Shown: positions 8,797 through 20,102, counted from the stretch's first letter. The stretch is DNA of 64,000 bases from Micromonospora rifamycinica (GCF_900090265.1 NZ_LT607752.1:5896001-5960000), one strand, 5' to 3'. The notes: a model not told the origin generated them from the sequence alone. A program made the numbers and translations.

Positions 8797-9579
8797 TCAT
8801 TCCCGGGGCACCCAGGCCGCGTCCCGCTTCTCCCGGAACGCCGCCACCCCCTCCCGGCCCTCAGCCGACAGGAAGTAACCGGTGGACCGGGCGGACAGCT
8901 CGGCGACCTCCGCGCGCAGGTCGGTGGCGGCCGGCCGGCGTAGCAGCTCCTTCGTCCCCGCCAGCGCCCCCGGCGCTCCCCGGACCAGCGAGGCGCAGTA
9001 CCGGGCCACCGCCGCGTCCAGCTCGTCGGCCGGCACGGCGGCGGTCACCAGGCCCACCTCGGCGGCCCGCCGGCCGTCGAAGGTGTCGCCGGTCAGGTAG
9101 AGCTCGGCGGCGGCCCGGGGGTGCAGCCGGGGCAGCACGGTCGCCGAGATCACCGCCGGGATCACCCCGATCCGCACCTCGGTGAAGGCGAACGTCGCCT
9201 CCTGGGCGCAGACCGCCAGGTCGGCCGCCGCGATCAGGCCCAGCCCGCCGGCCCGTGCCGGCCCGGCCACCCGCGCGAGCACCGGCTTCGGGCACTCCCG
9301 GACCGCCACCAGCACGTCACCGAGCATCCCGGCCGGTACCGACCCGCTGGCGTACGCGGCCGCCGTCTCCTTCAGGTCGGCCCCGGAGCAGAAGACCGGG
9401 CCGGTGTGGTCCAGCACGACCATCCGGACCGCGTCGTCGGCGACCGCCGTGGCGATCCCGGCCAGCAGCTCGGTCATCAGCGCGGTGGACAGCGCGTTGC
9501 GGTTGTGCGGGCTGTCCAGGGTGAGCGTGGTCACCCCACGGGCCGTGGCGACCCGCACGAGTCGGTCGGGAGAGGTCAT
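8797..9579 (-). CDS. Enoyl-CoA hydratase/isomerase family protein
   Basis: 260 residues, normal for the crotonase family. The oxyanion-hole and CoA-binding segments are visible: NRNALSTALM near the start, GPVFCSGADLKE in the middle, and PVLARVAGPARAGGLGLIAAADLAVCA. The last is the usual A-x-V-x-G-x-A-x-G-G-G-x-x-L region, with Ala-Arg in place of the common Ala-Gly. It probably hydrates a 2-enoyl-CoA in the cytosol; the exact substrate is unknown. The ATG at 9579 is preferred because VRVATARGVTTLTLDSP then follows directly. An upstream ATG at 9600 would overlap the divergent hemW start. Confidence 0.88.
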   Translation of the reverse strand: MTSPDRLVRVATARGVTTLTLDSPHNRNALSTALMTELLAGIATAVADDAVRMVVLDHTGPVFCSGADLKETAAAYASGSVPAGMLGDVLVAVRECPKPVLARVAGPARAGGLGLIAAADLAVCAQEATFAFTEVRIGVIPAVISATVLPRLHPRAAAELYLTGDTFDGRRAAEVGLVTAAVPADELDAAVARYCASLVRGAPGALAGTKELLRRPAATDLRAEVAELSARSTGYFLSAEGREGVAAFREKRDAAWVPRE

Positions 9580-9598
9580 GCCGGGCACACTAGTGGCC

Positions 9599-10822
9599 AT
9601 GCCCGGCGTCCTTCCAGATGGTGAGACCGTTCCCGTCGACGGTGCGCTGCCCGGCACCGCGCTGCGGGCCGTCGGTGAGCGCGGTTTCGGTGTCTACCTG
9701 CACGTGCCGTTCTGCGCCAGCCGCTGCGGCTACTGCGACTTCAACACCTACACGGCCGCCGAGCTGGGCGGGGGCGTCGGCCGGGAGTCGTACGCCGACA
9801 CGGTGCTGGCCGAGCTGGCGCTCGCCGCCCGGGTGCTCGGCGACACCCCGCCGCCCCGGGTCGACACGGTCTTCGTCGGCGGCGGCACCCCGACCCTGCT
9901 GCCCGCCGACGACCTGGCCCGGCTGCTCGACGGCATCGACCGCACCTGGGGGCTGGCCGCCGACGCCGAGGTGACCACCGAGGCCAACCCCGAGTCGGTC
10001 ACCCCCGGATCGCTGAAGACCCTGCGGGCCGCCGGCTACACCCGGATCTCGCTCGGCATGCAGTCCGCCGCCGCCGGAGTGCTCGCGGTCCTCGACCGCA
10101 CCCACCGCCCCGGGCGGGCCGCCGAGGCCGCCCGGGAGGCCCGTGACGCCGGGTTCGACCACGTCAACCTGGATCTGATCTACGGTACGCCGGGGGAGCG
10201 CGCCGAGGACTTCGCCGCCTCGCTCGACCAGGTGGTCGCCGCCGGGGCCGACCACGTCAGCGCGTACGCCCTGATCGTGGAGGACGGCACCCGGCTGGCC
10301 GCCCGGATGCGGCGCGGTGAGCTGCCGTACCCCTCCGACGACGTGGCGGCGGACCGCTACCTGGCCGCGGAGGCCGCCCTCGACGCCGCCGGCTTCTCCT
10401 GGTACGAGGTGTCCAACTGGGCACGCACCGAGGCGGCCCGGTGCCGGCACAACCTGCTCTACTGGACCGGCGCCGACTGGTGGGGCCTCGGCCCCGGGGC
10501 GCACAGCCACGTCGGCGGGGTGCGCTGGTGGAACGTCAAGCACCCCACGACGTACGCGCAGCGGCTCGCCGCCGGCCACTCACCCGGCCTGGCCCGCGAG
10601 GTGCTCACCCCGGACGAGATGCACACGGAGGACGTGATGCTGCGGCTGCGGCTCGCGTCCGGGCTGCCGTTGGCCGCGCTGGACGACGCGGGCCGGGCCG
10701 GTGCCGACCGGGCGCTCGCCGCCGGGCTGCTGGACCCGGTGGCCTACCCGCGGGGGCGGGCGGTGCTCACCCTGCGTGGCCGGCTGCTGGCCGACGCGGT
10801 GGTCCGCGACCTGCTGCCCTGA
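9599..10822 (+). CDS. hemW: Heme chaperone HemW (radical SAM, HemN-like)
   Basis: 407 residues. The radical SAM cluster motif is Cys39-x3-Cys43-x2-Cys46 (CASRCGYC) with the extra CDF after it, as in HemW and HemN. Later elements include VFVGGGTPTLL, EANPESV, TRISLGMQS and NLDLIYGTPGE. HemW-type proteins carry heme to target proteins; many were once called oxygen-independent coproporphyrinogen III oxidase, but the short length and the lepA/hrcA context fit HemW. The ATG at 9599 starts just beside the divergent enoyl-CoA hydratase gene, so the two share a very short promoter region. The next gene is convergent. Confidence 0.93.
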   Translation: MPGVLPDGETVPVDGALPGTALRAVGERGFGVYLHVPFCASRCGYCDFNTYTAAELGGGVGRESYADTVLAELALAARVLGDTPPPRVDTVFVGGGTPTLLPADDLARLLDGIDRTWGLAADAEVTTEANPESVTPGSLKTLRAAGYTRISLGMQSAAAGVLAVLDRTHRPGRAAEAAREARDAGFDHVNLDLIYGTPGERAEDFAASLDQVVAAGADHVSAYALIVEDGTRLAARMRRGELPYPSDDVAADRYLAAEAALDAAGFSWYEVSNWARTEAARCRHNLLYWTGADWWGLGPGAHSHVGGVRWWNVKHPTTYAQRLAAGHSPGLAREVLTPDEMHTEDVMLRLRLASGLPLAALDDAGRAGADRALAAGLLDPVAYPRGRAVLTLRGRLLADAVVRDLLP

Positions 10823-10958
10823 GCGCGCCACCGGACCGGCCGGCGGCGACACCGGGCCGACCCGGCGAGACGGCCACCCGTCGACCCGCACCACCGGCCC
10901 CGGCCGGGGCCGGCGCGCAGGCGGTACCCGGCCGGCCGGGGGAGCGGCCGGCCGGGGC

Positions 10959-11561
10959 TCACTTGATGAAGTTGGCGGACATCGGGTAGCGGTAGGCCTG
11001 ACCCTCGTTCGCCTTCATGCCGGCGATGATCCCGAACAGGATCTGGATCACCACGACCGCGATGCTGGGCAGGAAGAGCAGGCACCAGCTCACGAAGAGC
11101 AGCACGAACGCGATGATCGACCAGAGGATCTGGAAGTTCAGCGCGGCCAGCGCCTGCGCCCGGACGGCGGGCGACTGCTGCCCGCGTACCAGGTAGGCGA
11201 TCAGCGGGGCGACGAAGCCGAGCGGGCCGAAGCTGATCAGCGCACCGGCGGCCCCGCCGAAGTGCGCGACCAGCGCCCAGGTCTTGTCCTCGCTGTTGGC
11301 GTACCCGCCGGTCGGTGCGCCGTACGTGCCGGCGGTCGGATATCCGCCACCCGCCGGCGGGTAGCCGCCCGGCGGGCCGTAGCCGCCCGACGGCGGCTGG
11401 TCACCGGGGGGTGGGGGATACCCCCCGGGTGGGGGATAGCCGCCCGACCCCGGAGCACCGGACAGTGGTGCGGTGGGCGGCTCGTATGGCGAGCCCTGGC
11501 CAGCGGTCGGGTCCGGCGGGAAGCCGTCCCCCGCGCCGGGCGGGCGAGGTGGTTCAGTCAT
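10959..11561 (-). CDS. DUF4870 membrane protein with Pro/Gly-rich N-terminus
   Basis: 200 residues. The first 95 are low-complexity and rich in Pro, Gly and Tyr (PPGGYPPP-type repeats). The rest is a DUF4870 (Tic20-like) membrane domain beginning SEDKTWALVAHFGG and containing about four hydrophobic segments. The ATG at 11561 is selected because an upstream in-frame ATG at 11606 has no ribosome-binding site. Cytoplasmic Pro-rich tails on such proteins may mediate protein contacts, but no function is known. It is divergent from hrcA. Confidence 0.85.
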   Translation of the reverse strand: MTEPPRPPGAGDGFPPDPTAGQGSPYEPPTAPLSGAPGSGGYPPPGGYPPPPGDQPPSGGYGPPGGYPPAGGGYPTAGTYGAPTGGYANSEDKTWALVAHFGGAAGALISFGPLGFVAPLIAYLVRGQQSPAVRAQALAALNFQILWSIIAFVLLFVSWCLLFLPSIAVVVIQILFGIIAGMKANEGQAYRYPMSANFIK

Positions 11562-11717
11562 GCCGTCACGGTAGGGGCTGCCGGCAAGGGCGCACCAGAG
11601 CGACACTGGTGACGTTGGCCTCGACGCTCGGTCAGCGACCGGTCCGGCCGCCCGCCGGAGCCGGCCGGACCGACGGTCCGTCGTTGATCATCGCGGCGGC
11701 GGTACTGCCGACGTAGA

Positions 11718-11744
11718 CTGGCACTCGCTACAGTCGAGTGCCAG
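11718..11744 (+). promoter_or_regulatory. CIRCE operator for HrcA
   Basis: CTGGCACTC at 11718-11726, a 9-nt spacer, then GAGTGCCAG at 11736-11744, perfectly complementary. This is the 9-9-9 CIRCE architecture (consensus TTAGCACTC-N9-GAGTGCTAA) with CT/AG outer positions. It lies 54 bp before hrcA, so hrcA and dnaJ are probably autoregulated and heat-inducible. Confidence 0.93.
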
Positions 11745-11797
11745 AGCGGTTGCCGGGGCAGCGGCTGCCCCGGTCGACGTGCACCAGGAGGTGGGAG

Positions 11798-12820
11798 ATG
11801 GGTCTCGACGACCGCAAGCTGGCCGTGTTGCGGGCGATCGTCGAGGACTACGTCGCCACGCAGGAGCCTGTCGGCAGCAAGACGCTGGTCGAGCGGCACC
11901 AGCTCGGGGTCTCCCCGGCGACCGTCCGCAACGACATGGCGGTGCTGGAGGAAGAGGGCTACATCCGGCAGCCGCACACCAGCGCGGGCCGGGTGCCCAC
12001 CGACCGCGGCTACCGCCTCTTCGTCGACCGGCTCTCCCGGGTCAAGCCGCTCAGCCCGGCCGAGCGCCGGGCCATCGAGCGCTTCCTGGTCGGTGCGGTC
12101 GACCTGGACGACGTGGTGCACCGCACCGTACGCCTGCTGGCGCAGCTCACCCGGCAGGTCGCCGTGGTGCAGTACCCGTCGCTGGCCCGGTCGTCGGTGC
12201 GCCACCTGGAACTGGTGCCGATCTCCACCACCCGGCTGATGCTGGTCATGATCGCCGACACCGGGCGGGTCGAGCAGCGGCTGGTCGAGCTGCCCGCACC
12301 GGTTCCCGCCGACGACGTCACCGACCTGCGCCGGCTGGTCAACGAAAAACTGGTCGGGAGTCGGTTGTCCGACACTCCGCCGCTGGTGCAGGCACTGGTC
12401 GACGAGAGCGCGCCGCACCTGCGCGGCGCGATGACCACCCTCTCCACCGTGCTGCTGGAAACCCTGGTGGAGCGCACCGAGGAGCGGCTCGCGCTGGCCG
12501 GCACCGCCAACCTCACCCGGGGTGGCCTGCTCGACTTCCAGGGCTCGCTGCGACCCATCCTGGAGGCGCTCGAAGAGGAGGTCGTGCTGCTCAAGCTGAT
12601 CGGCGAGGCGGAACCGAGCACCACCCGGGTACTGATCGGCGACGAGAATGAGGTGGACAACCTCCGCGCCGCCTCGGTGGTCAGCACCGGGTACGGCCCG
12701 GGCAGCACCATCGTCGGCGGGCTGGGCGTGCTCGGCCCGACCCGGATGGACTACCCCGGCACCATCGCCACGGTGCGTGCCGTGGCACGCTACGTGGGCG
12801 AGCTGCTGGCCCAGAACTGA
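11798..12820 (+). CDS. hrcA: Heat-shock repressor HrcA
   Basis: 340 residues, typical for HrcA, the dimeric cytosolic repressor that binds CIRCE and is kept active by GroEL. The N-terminal winged helix is DRKLAVLRAIVEDYVATQEPVGSKTL and VSPATVRNDMAVLEEEGYIRQPHTSAGRVPTDRGYR; the C-terminal part contains the GAF-like and dimerisation regions ending PTRMDYPGTIATVRAVARYVG. The ATG at 11798 follows AGGAGGTGGGAG. A CIRCE site lies upstream and dnaJ follows 73 bp downstream, the usual actinobacterial hrcA-dnaJ pair. Confidence 0.97.
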   Translation: MGLDDRKLAVLRAIVEDYVATQEPVGSKTLVERHQLGVSPATVRNDMAVLEEEGYIRQPHTSAGRVPTDRGYRLFVDRLSRVKPLSPAERRAIERFLVGAVDLDDVVHRTVRLLAQLTRQVAVVQYPSLARSSVRHLELVPISTTRLMLVMIADTGRVEQRLVELPAPVPADDVTDLRRLVNEKLVGSRLSDTPPLVQALVDESAPHLRGAMTTLSTVLLETLVERTEERLALAGTANLTRGGLLDFQGSLRPILEALEEEVVLLKLIGEAEPSTTRVLIGDENEVDNLRAASVVSTGYGPGSTIVGGLGVLGPTRMDYPGTIATVRAVARYVGELLAQN

Positions 12821-12893
12821 CCAGTCAGGGCCGACGGCCGGCTCCGGCCGCCGACCGGCGCAACGCGAGACGAACATGAGGACACGGAACGCA

Positions 12894-14039
12894 GTGGCCA
12901 GGGACTACTACGGCATTCTCGGGGTGAGCCGGGAAGCCTCCGACGACGAGATCAAGCGCGCCTACCGCAAGCTGGCGCGGCAGTTCCACCCGGACGTCAA
13001 TCCGGATCCGGAGGCACAGGAGAAGTTCAAGGACATCAACGCCGCGTACGAGGTCCTCTCGGACGACCGGAAGCGGCAGATCGTCGACCTGGGCGGCGAC
13101 CCGCTCGCCCCGGGCGGCGGGGGCGCGGGCGGCCCCGGTGGCCCCGGCGGGGCGGGACCGTTCGTCGGCTTCCAGGACATCATGGACGCCTTCTTCGGCG
13201 GCGCGGCCGGTGGCGCGCGGGGTCCACGCCCGCGTACCCGGCCGGGCGCCGACGCGATCCTGCGGCTGGAACTGGACCTGCACGAGACCGCCTTCGGCGT
13301 CGAGGCACCGATCACCGTCGACACCGCCGTGCTCTGCACCACCTGCTCCGGGGCGGGCGCCGCGGCCGGCACCCACCTGGCGACCTGCGAGGCGTGCGGT
13401 GGCCGGGGCGAGGTGCAATCGGTGCAGCGCACCTTCCTCGGCCAGGTGGTCTCGGCCCGGCCGTGCACCGTCTGCCAGGGCTACGGCACCACCATCCCGC
13501 ACCCCTGCCCCACCTGCGCCGGCGACGGCCGGGTGCGGACCCGCCGCTCGCTGACCGTCAAGATCCCGGCCGGGGTCGAGGACGGCATGCGGATCCGGCT
13601 GGCCCAGCAGGGCGAGGTCGGCCCGGGCGGCGGCACCGCCGGTGACCTGTACGTCGAGATCCACGAGCGCCCGCACGACGTCTACTCCCGCAAGGGCGAC
13701 GACCTGCACTGCCGGGTCACCGTCCCGATGACCGCCGCCGCGCTGGGCACCCGGCTCACCATCAAGACGCTGGACAGCGAGGAGACCGTCGACGTCAAGG
13801 CCGGCACCCAGCCCGGCAGCACACTGCGGCTGCGCGCCCGGGGCGTACCGCACCTGCGCGGCACCGGCCGGGGTGACCTCTACGTCCACCTCGACGTGCG
13901 GACCCCCACCAAGCTCGACGCCGACCAGGAGAAGATGCTGCGGGACTTCGCCAAGACCCGGGGCGAGGAGGTCGCCGAGCTGAGCAAGCAGGGCGGCTTC
14001 TTCTCCCGGATGCGCGACGCCTTCAACGGCCACGCCTGA
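12894..14039 (+). CDS. dnaJ: Chaperone DnaJ
   Basis: About 381 residues. J domain: ARDYYGILGVSREASDDEIKRAYRKLARQFHPDVN with the HPD triad. It is followed by a Gly-rich linker, the zinc-finger region with four CxxCxGxG-type repeats (CTTCSGAG, CEACGGRG, CTVCQGYG, CPTCAGDG), and two C-terminal substrate-binding beta domains. DnaJ stimulates DnaK and presents unfolded proteins. GTG at 12894 is preferred since actinobacterial homologues begin at (M)ARDYYG; an ATG at 12876 would add six residues. It shares the CIRCE-controlled transcript with hrcA and represents the second, hrcA-linked DnaJ of actinomycetes. Confidence 0.95.
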   Translation: MARDYYGILGVSREASDDEIKRAYRKLARQFHPDVNPDPEAQEKFKDINAAYEVLSDDRKRQIVDLGGDPLAPGGGGAGGPGGPGGAGPFVGFQDIMDAFFGGAAGGARGPRPRTRPGADAILRLELDLHETAFGVEAPITVDTAVLCTTCSGAGAAAGTHLATCEACGGRGEVQSVQRTFLGQVVSARPCTVCQGYGTTIPHPCPTCAGDGRVRTRRSLTVKIPAGVEDGMRIRLAQQGEVGPGGGTAGDLYVEIHERPHDVYSRKGDDLHCRVTVPMTAAALGTRLTIKTLDSEETVDVKAGTQPGSTLRLRARGVPHLRGTGRGDLYVHLDVRTPTKLDADQEKMLRDFAKTRGEEVAELSKQGGFFSRMRDAFNGHA

Positions 14040-14130
14040 CCGCTCCGGTTTCCGGGTGCGCCCCGGCCGTGCCTGCCCGGCCCGGAGCCGGGTCGACCCG
14101 GGTGCGCCCCGGCCGGTTAGCCTGACCGTC

Positions 14131-14865
14131 GTGTCCGCGTCACTGTTCCTGGTCGAGTCGCTGCCCGCCGCCGACCAGTTCACCCTGGACGGCCCCGAGG
14201 GGCATCACGCCGCCACCGTGCAGCGGGTGCACGTCGGTGAGGAACTGCTGCTCGCCGACGGTCGGGGCGGCACCGCAGCCGCCGTGGTCACCGCCGTCGG
14301 CCGGGGCACCCTCAACCTCTCCGTCACCTCCCGGGGGTACGTCGACGCGGACGTCCCCCGGCTGGTCGTGGTGCAGGGCATCGCCAAGGGCGACCGGGGC
14401 GAGCTGGCGGTACAGGCGATGACCGAGGTGGGGGTGGACGAGATCGTGCCCTGGTCGGCGTCCCGCTCGGTGGTGCAGTGGCGCGGTGACCGGGGCGTAC
14501 GGGCTCGGGCGAAGTGGGTGGCGACGGCGCGGGAGGCGACCAAGCAGGCCCGTCGGGCACGGCTGCCGGTGATCGCCGGGGCACCGGACGAGTCGACCAC
14601 CGTGGTGGCCCGACGGATCGCCGGGGCGGCAGCGGCGTTCGTGCTGCACGAAGAGGCCGACGAACGTCTCACCACGGTCGAGTTGCCGGCCACCGGCGAG
14701 ATCGTCCTGGTGGTCGGCCCGGAAGGCGGCGTCGCCCCGACCGAACTGGCCGTCTTTACCGAGGCCGGTGCCCGTCCGGTACGCCTCGGCCCGACCGTGC
14801 TGCGCACCTCTACCGCCGGCGTAGCCGCCCTCAGCGTCCTCGCCACCCGCCTCTCCCGCTGGTAA
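14131..14865 (+). CDS. rsmE: 16S rRNA m3U1498 methyltransferase RsmE
   Basis: 244 residues. It has an N-terminal PUA-like domain (FTLDGPEGHHAATVQRVHVGEE) and a C-terminal SPOUT methyltransferase knot with the SAM-binding segment GEIVLVVGPEGGVAPTE and LGPTVLRTSTA. It methylates U1498 of 16S rRNA in the mature 30S subunit. The GTG at 14131 is chosen since SASLFLV is the usual N-terminus. TAGCCT at 14118-14123 lies 7 nt before it and there is no Shine-Dalgarno sequence, so a leaderless mRNA is likely. In actinomycetes it follows dnaJ, as here. Confidence 0.95.
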   Translation: MSASLFLVESLPAADQFTLDGPEGHHAATVQRVHVGEELLLADGRGGTAAAVVTAVGRGTLNLSVTSRGYVDADVPRLVVVQGIAKGDRGELAVQAMTEVGVDEIVPWSASRSVVQWRGDRGVRARAKWVATAREATKQARRARLPVIAGAPDESTTVVARRIAGAAAAFVLHEEADERLTTVELPATGEIVLVVGPEGGVAPTELAVFTEAGARPVRLGPTVLRTSTAGVAALSVLATRLSRW

Positions 14866-15361
14866 CCCCACCCGCCCCCGGCTCCTCCCCGCCCGGCCTC
14901 GCCTCGTCTCCCGGCCCGGCCCCATCTCCCGGCCCGGCCCCATCTCCCGGCCCGGCCCCATCTCCCGGCCCGGCCCCGGCTCCTCCCGCCTGGCCCGGCT
15001 CCCCGCCCGGCCCCGCCCTCCCCGGTGATCAAGAGGTTTAAGTCACCCCACCACGCCCACTCCGCCCCAAATCTCTTGATCACCAACCATCGACGCCGAC
15101 TGCCGCGAGGTAGCCCCGGTGATCAAGAGGTTTGGGTCGTCCTGAGGGCTTGAGGTTGACGTAAACCTCTTGATCACCGGGGAGGGGAGGGCGGGGAGGG
15201 GAGGGCGGGGCGTGCCGGGGCCGGGGGAGGGAGGGCGAGGGGGATGGGGTGGGGCCGGGGGAGGGAGGGGGATGGGGTGGGGCCGGGGGAGGGAGGGGGA
15301 GGGGGTGGGGCCGGGGGAGGAGGGGTGTGGGTGGGGGAGTGGGGGGAGTGGAGGTGGTACC
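14866..15361. repeat. Intergenic C-rich / palindrome / G-rich element, locus 1
   Basis: This 500-bp gap has no gene. It begins with a pyrimidine-rich tract holding several copies of TCTCCCGGCCCGGCCCCA (about 14909-14980). Then come two inverted pairs of a 16-bp core, GGTGATCAAGAGGTTT: 15024-15039 with 15069-15084 (one mismatch), and 15114-15133 with 15163-15182 (20-bp perfect arms, 29-nt loop). A purine-rich tract with GGGGAGGGA-type repeats follows to about 15345. The same arrangement recurs at 55785-56074. Confidence 0.9.
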
Positions 15362-15373
15362 TAGACTGGGTGG

Positions 15374-15733
15374 ATGGGAGACGACTGTCTGTTCTGCCGC
15401 ATTGTCGCCGGGGAGATTCCGGCCACCATCGTCCGGGAGACCGGCACCACCCTCGCCTTCCGCGACATCGGCCCGAAGGCGCCGGTGCACGTGTTGATCA
15501 TCCCCAAGGAGCACTACGTCGACGTGGCGACGCTCGCCCAGGGCGACCCGGGGCTGGCCGGCGAAGTGCTGGCCACGGCCGCTGCGGTGGCCGAGGACGA
15601 GGGACTGACCGGCGACGGCTTCCGACTGATGTTCAACACCGGCCCGTACGGCGGCCAAGAAGTCTTCCACGTGCACGCCCACCTGCTCGGCGGTGCCCCC
15701 CTCGGCCCGATGCTGGCCCGGGACCTGGCGTGA
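15374..15733 (+). CDS. HIT family nucleotide-binding protein (HINT-like)
   Basis: 119 residues, a complete HIT protein. It starts DCLFCRIVAGEIPATIV, the typical HINT N-terminus, and has the histidine triad VFHVHAHLLGG near the C-terminus. HINT proteins hydrolyse purine nucleoside phosphoramidates or related adenylated compounds in the cytosol. TAGACT at 15362-15367 is 6 nt before the ATG and no Shine-Dalgarno sequence is present, again suggesting a leaderless transcript. The promoter abuts the G-rich side of the repeat element. It sits between rsmE and phoH, its usual actinobacterial position. Confidence 0.95.
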   Translation: MGDDCLFCRIVAGEIPATIVRETGTTLAFRDIGPKAPVHVLIIPKEHYVDVATLAQGDPGLAGEVLATAAAVAEDEGLTGDGFRLMFNTGPYGGQEVFHVHAHLLGGAPLGPMLARDLA

Positions 15734-15848
15734 CCCCCGCCGGGCGGGGATCTCTGCAGATCGCCGGGCGCGGGCACGTGACGCCCGCCGGGCGCGGGCA
15801 CGTGACGACCGGTCGGGCGGGGGACGTGACGGTCGAGGGTCGGGGCAG

Positions 15849-17276
15849 GTGACGGCCGGTGGCCCGGAATCCGGGGTGACCGCCGGGGCGGGAGTGGACG
15901 TCGCCGGGCCGGGCGTGCACCAGCGGATGGTGCGGATGGTGCAGCGGGTCCAGGCGCAGGCCAGGGTGCCCGCCCTGGCGGTGGCGTTGCACCGGGCCGA
16001 CCGTCCGCTCTGGGCGTACCAGGTGGGCGGGACCGGCACCGACGCCGCGCTCGGCCCGGCGACCCGGTTCCGGATCGGCTCGGTCACCAAGACCTTCACG
16101 TCGGTGCTGGTGATGCAGTGCCGGGACGCCGGCCTGCTCGACCTGGACGATCCGCTGGGCCGGCACCTGGAGCTGCCGGCGCACGGCGAGCTGACGGTAC
16201 GCCGGCTGCTGTCGCACACCGCCGGGCTGCAACGCGAGCCGTACGGCGACGTCTGGGACACCCTGCGTGCGCCGCAGCTGGACGAGCTGGTCGCCGACCT
16301 GTCCCGGGTCGAGCGGGTGCTGCCCGCCGGCCGTCGCTACCACTACTCCAACCTGGGGATGGCGCTGCTCGGCCGGCTGGTCGGCGTGCTGCGCGGTGGG
16401 ACCTGGGCCGAGGTGCTGGCCGAGCGGGTGCTCACCCCGCTGGGGCTGGCCGACACCTCGGTCGACCCGGGGCCGTCGGCGGCGACCGGATTCCTGGTCG
16501 ACGCGTACTCCGACGAGGCGCATCCGGAGCCGCCGACCGACTTCGGTGCGGTCGGCCCGGCCGCCCAGCTGTGGAGCACCGCCACGGACATGGCCCGGTG
16601 GGCGGCGTTCCTGGCCGACCCGGCGGCGCTGGACCCGACCGGGGCGGTGCTCGCCCCGACCACCCTGGACGAGATGCGCTGGCCGGTGACCACCACCGAC
16701 GAGACCGCCTGGTCGGCGGGCTTCGGGCTGGGACTGATCCTGGTCCCGTACCCGGAGCGGGTGGTGCACGTGGGGCACGACGGGGCGATGCCCGGCTTCC
16801 TGGCCGGGGTCTACGGCCGGCGGGGCGGCGACGGTACGGCGGGGGCGATGGGCTGTGCGGTGCTCGCCTCCTCGGGCACCGCCGCCGAGGCGTTGGAGCT
16901 GCCGCACCGGCTGCTGGCCGCCGCCGCCGAGCACGATCCGGCGGACATCGTTCCGTGGCGTCCCGGTCCGGGTGCGCCCGGACCGTTGCGCGGGTTGCTC
17001 GGCCGGTGGTGGGGCGAGGGCTTCGAGTACGTCTTCTCCTGGCACGACGGGGCGTTGCGGGCCTGGGGAGCGGACGACCCGGCGGGCAGGCCGCCGGCGG
17101 TCTTCGCACCGGTGCCCGGCTCGGCGGACGTGTTCCGGACCGTCTCCGGGCGGGAGACCGGGGAGCTGCTACGGCTCACCCGGGACGCCGACGGGACGGT
17201 GGTCGGGATGCACTGGGCGACCTACCGCTTCACCCGCCGTCAGGAGACCTTCGACCGGTACGACTTCCGGGTCTGA
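15849..17276 (+). CDS. Serine hydrolase, class C beta-lactamase / DD-peptidase family
   Basis: About 475 residues. The catalytic S-x-x-K is SVTK (Ser78-Lys81 from this start) in GSVTKTFTSVLVMQ; the second motif is YHYSNLG (Tyr-x-Asn) and the third is a HVGHDG box. A C-terminal beta domain of about 120 residues follows. Such proteins cleave esters or peptides; a true beta-lactamase role is not implied. No signal peptide is visible at this start, so it may be cytosolic. GTG at 15849 is tentative, as the region upstream is repeat-rich (GGGCGCGGGCACGTGACG twice). It lies between the HIT gene and phoH. Confidence 0.85.
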   Translation: MTAGGPESGVTAGAGVDVAGPGVHQRMVRMVQRVQAQARVPALAVALHRADRPLWAYQVGGTGTDAALGPATRFRIGSVTKTFTSVLVMQCRDAGLLDLDDPLGRHLELPAHGELTVRRLLSHTAGLQREPYGDVWDTLRAPQLDELVADLSRVERVLPAGRRYHYSNLGMALLGRLVGVLRGGTWAEVLAERVLTPLGLADTSVDPGPSAATGFLVDAYSDEAHPEPPTDFGAVGPAAQLWSTATDMARWAAFLADPAALDPTGAVLAPTTLDEMRWPVTTTDETAWSAGFGLGLILVPYPERVVHVGHDGAMPGFLAGVYGRRGGDGTAGAMGCAVLASSGTAAEALELPHRLLAAAAEHDPADIVPWRPGPGAPGPLRGLLGRWWGEGFEYVFSWHDGALRAWGADDPAGRPPAVFAPVPGSADVFRTVSGRETGELLRLTRDADGTVVGMHWATYRFTRRQETFDRYDFRV

Positions 17277-17484
17277 CGGCCCCGCGGGCCGGGCAGGTGG
17301 GCCGGGCGGGCTGGCCGGGAAGGTGGGCCGGGCAGGCGGGGCGACTGGGCGGGCCGCTGGACGGGGAAATGGACACGGTGCCGCCGGTGCGGAGCGGATA
17401 CGATGGGGGTATCGTCCGCACGCCGCGCCAGTAGGGCACGGCGCGAGATGGAAGCAGGTGGCGCAGGGCCCCACGGCCCGATCT

Positions 17485-19611
<2,127 letters not shown>

Positions 19612-19628
19612 CCGAGCAGAGGAAGACA

Positions 19629-20102
19629 GTGTCCATCGAGATCGCCAACGAGTCCGGTGCCGAGGTCGACACCGACGCGGTGCTCGCCGTGGCCCGGCAC
19701 GCCCTCGACGAGATGGGGGTCAACCCGCTCGCCGAGCTGTCAGTGCTGCTGGTCGACATCGGGTACATGACCGAGCTGAACCATCGCTGGATGGGCGGCG
19801 ACGGCCCGACCGACGTGCTCGCCTTCCCCATGGACGAGGGCAGTGTCGACCACGGCCCGGGGGAGAGCGCCACGGCCGGCGGTGAGCCGGCCCTGCTCGG
19901 CGATATCGTGCTCTGTCCGGAGGTGGCGGCCAAGCAGGCGGCCACCGCCGGGCACAGCGCCGCCGACGAGCTGCACCTGCTCACCGTGCACGGCGTGTTG
20001 CACCTGCTCGGCTACGACCATGCCGAGCCGGAGGAGGAGCGGGAGATGTTCGCCCTCCAGGCCCGGCTGCTGGCCAGCTGGCGGTCGACCCGGTCCCGGT
20101 GA
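19629..20102 (+). CDS. ybeY: Endoribonuclease YbeY (rRNA maturation)
   Basis: 157 residues. The metal site HGVLHLLGYDH (H-x3-H-x5-H) is intact and preceded by DVLAFPMDE and GDIVLCPEVAA, as in YbeY. YbeY is a zinc-dependent endoribonuclease required for 16S rRNA 3' processing and ribosome quality control. GTG at 19629 follows AGAGGAAGA. It starts 17 nt after phoH and overlaps the next gene by 4 nt (GTGA), so phoH-ybeY-CNNM-era form one operon. Confidence 0.95.
   Translation: MSIEIANESGAEVDTDAVLAVARHALDEMGVNPLAELSVLLVDIGYMTELNHRWMGGDGPTDVLAFPMDEGSVDHGPGESATAGGEPALLGDIVLCPEVAAKQAATAGHSAADELHLLTVHGVLHLLGYDHAEPEEEREMFALQARLLASWRSTRSR

Noticed and set aside
15693..15848. Upstream extension of the serine hydrolase frame
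   Set aside because: It overlaps the HIT gene and reads a tandem repeat (RARDARRARARDD), unlike any signal peptide or domain.
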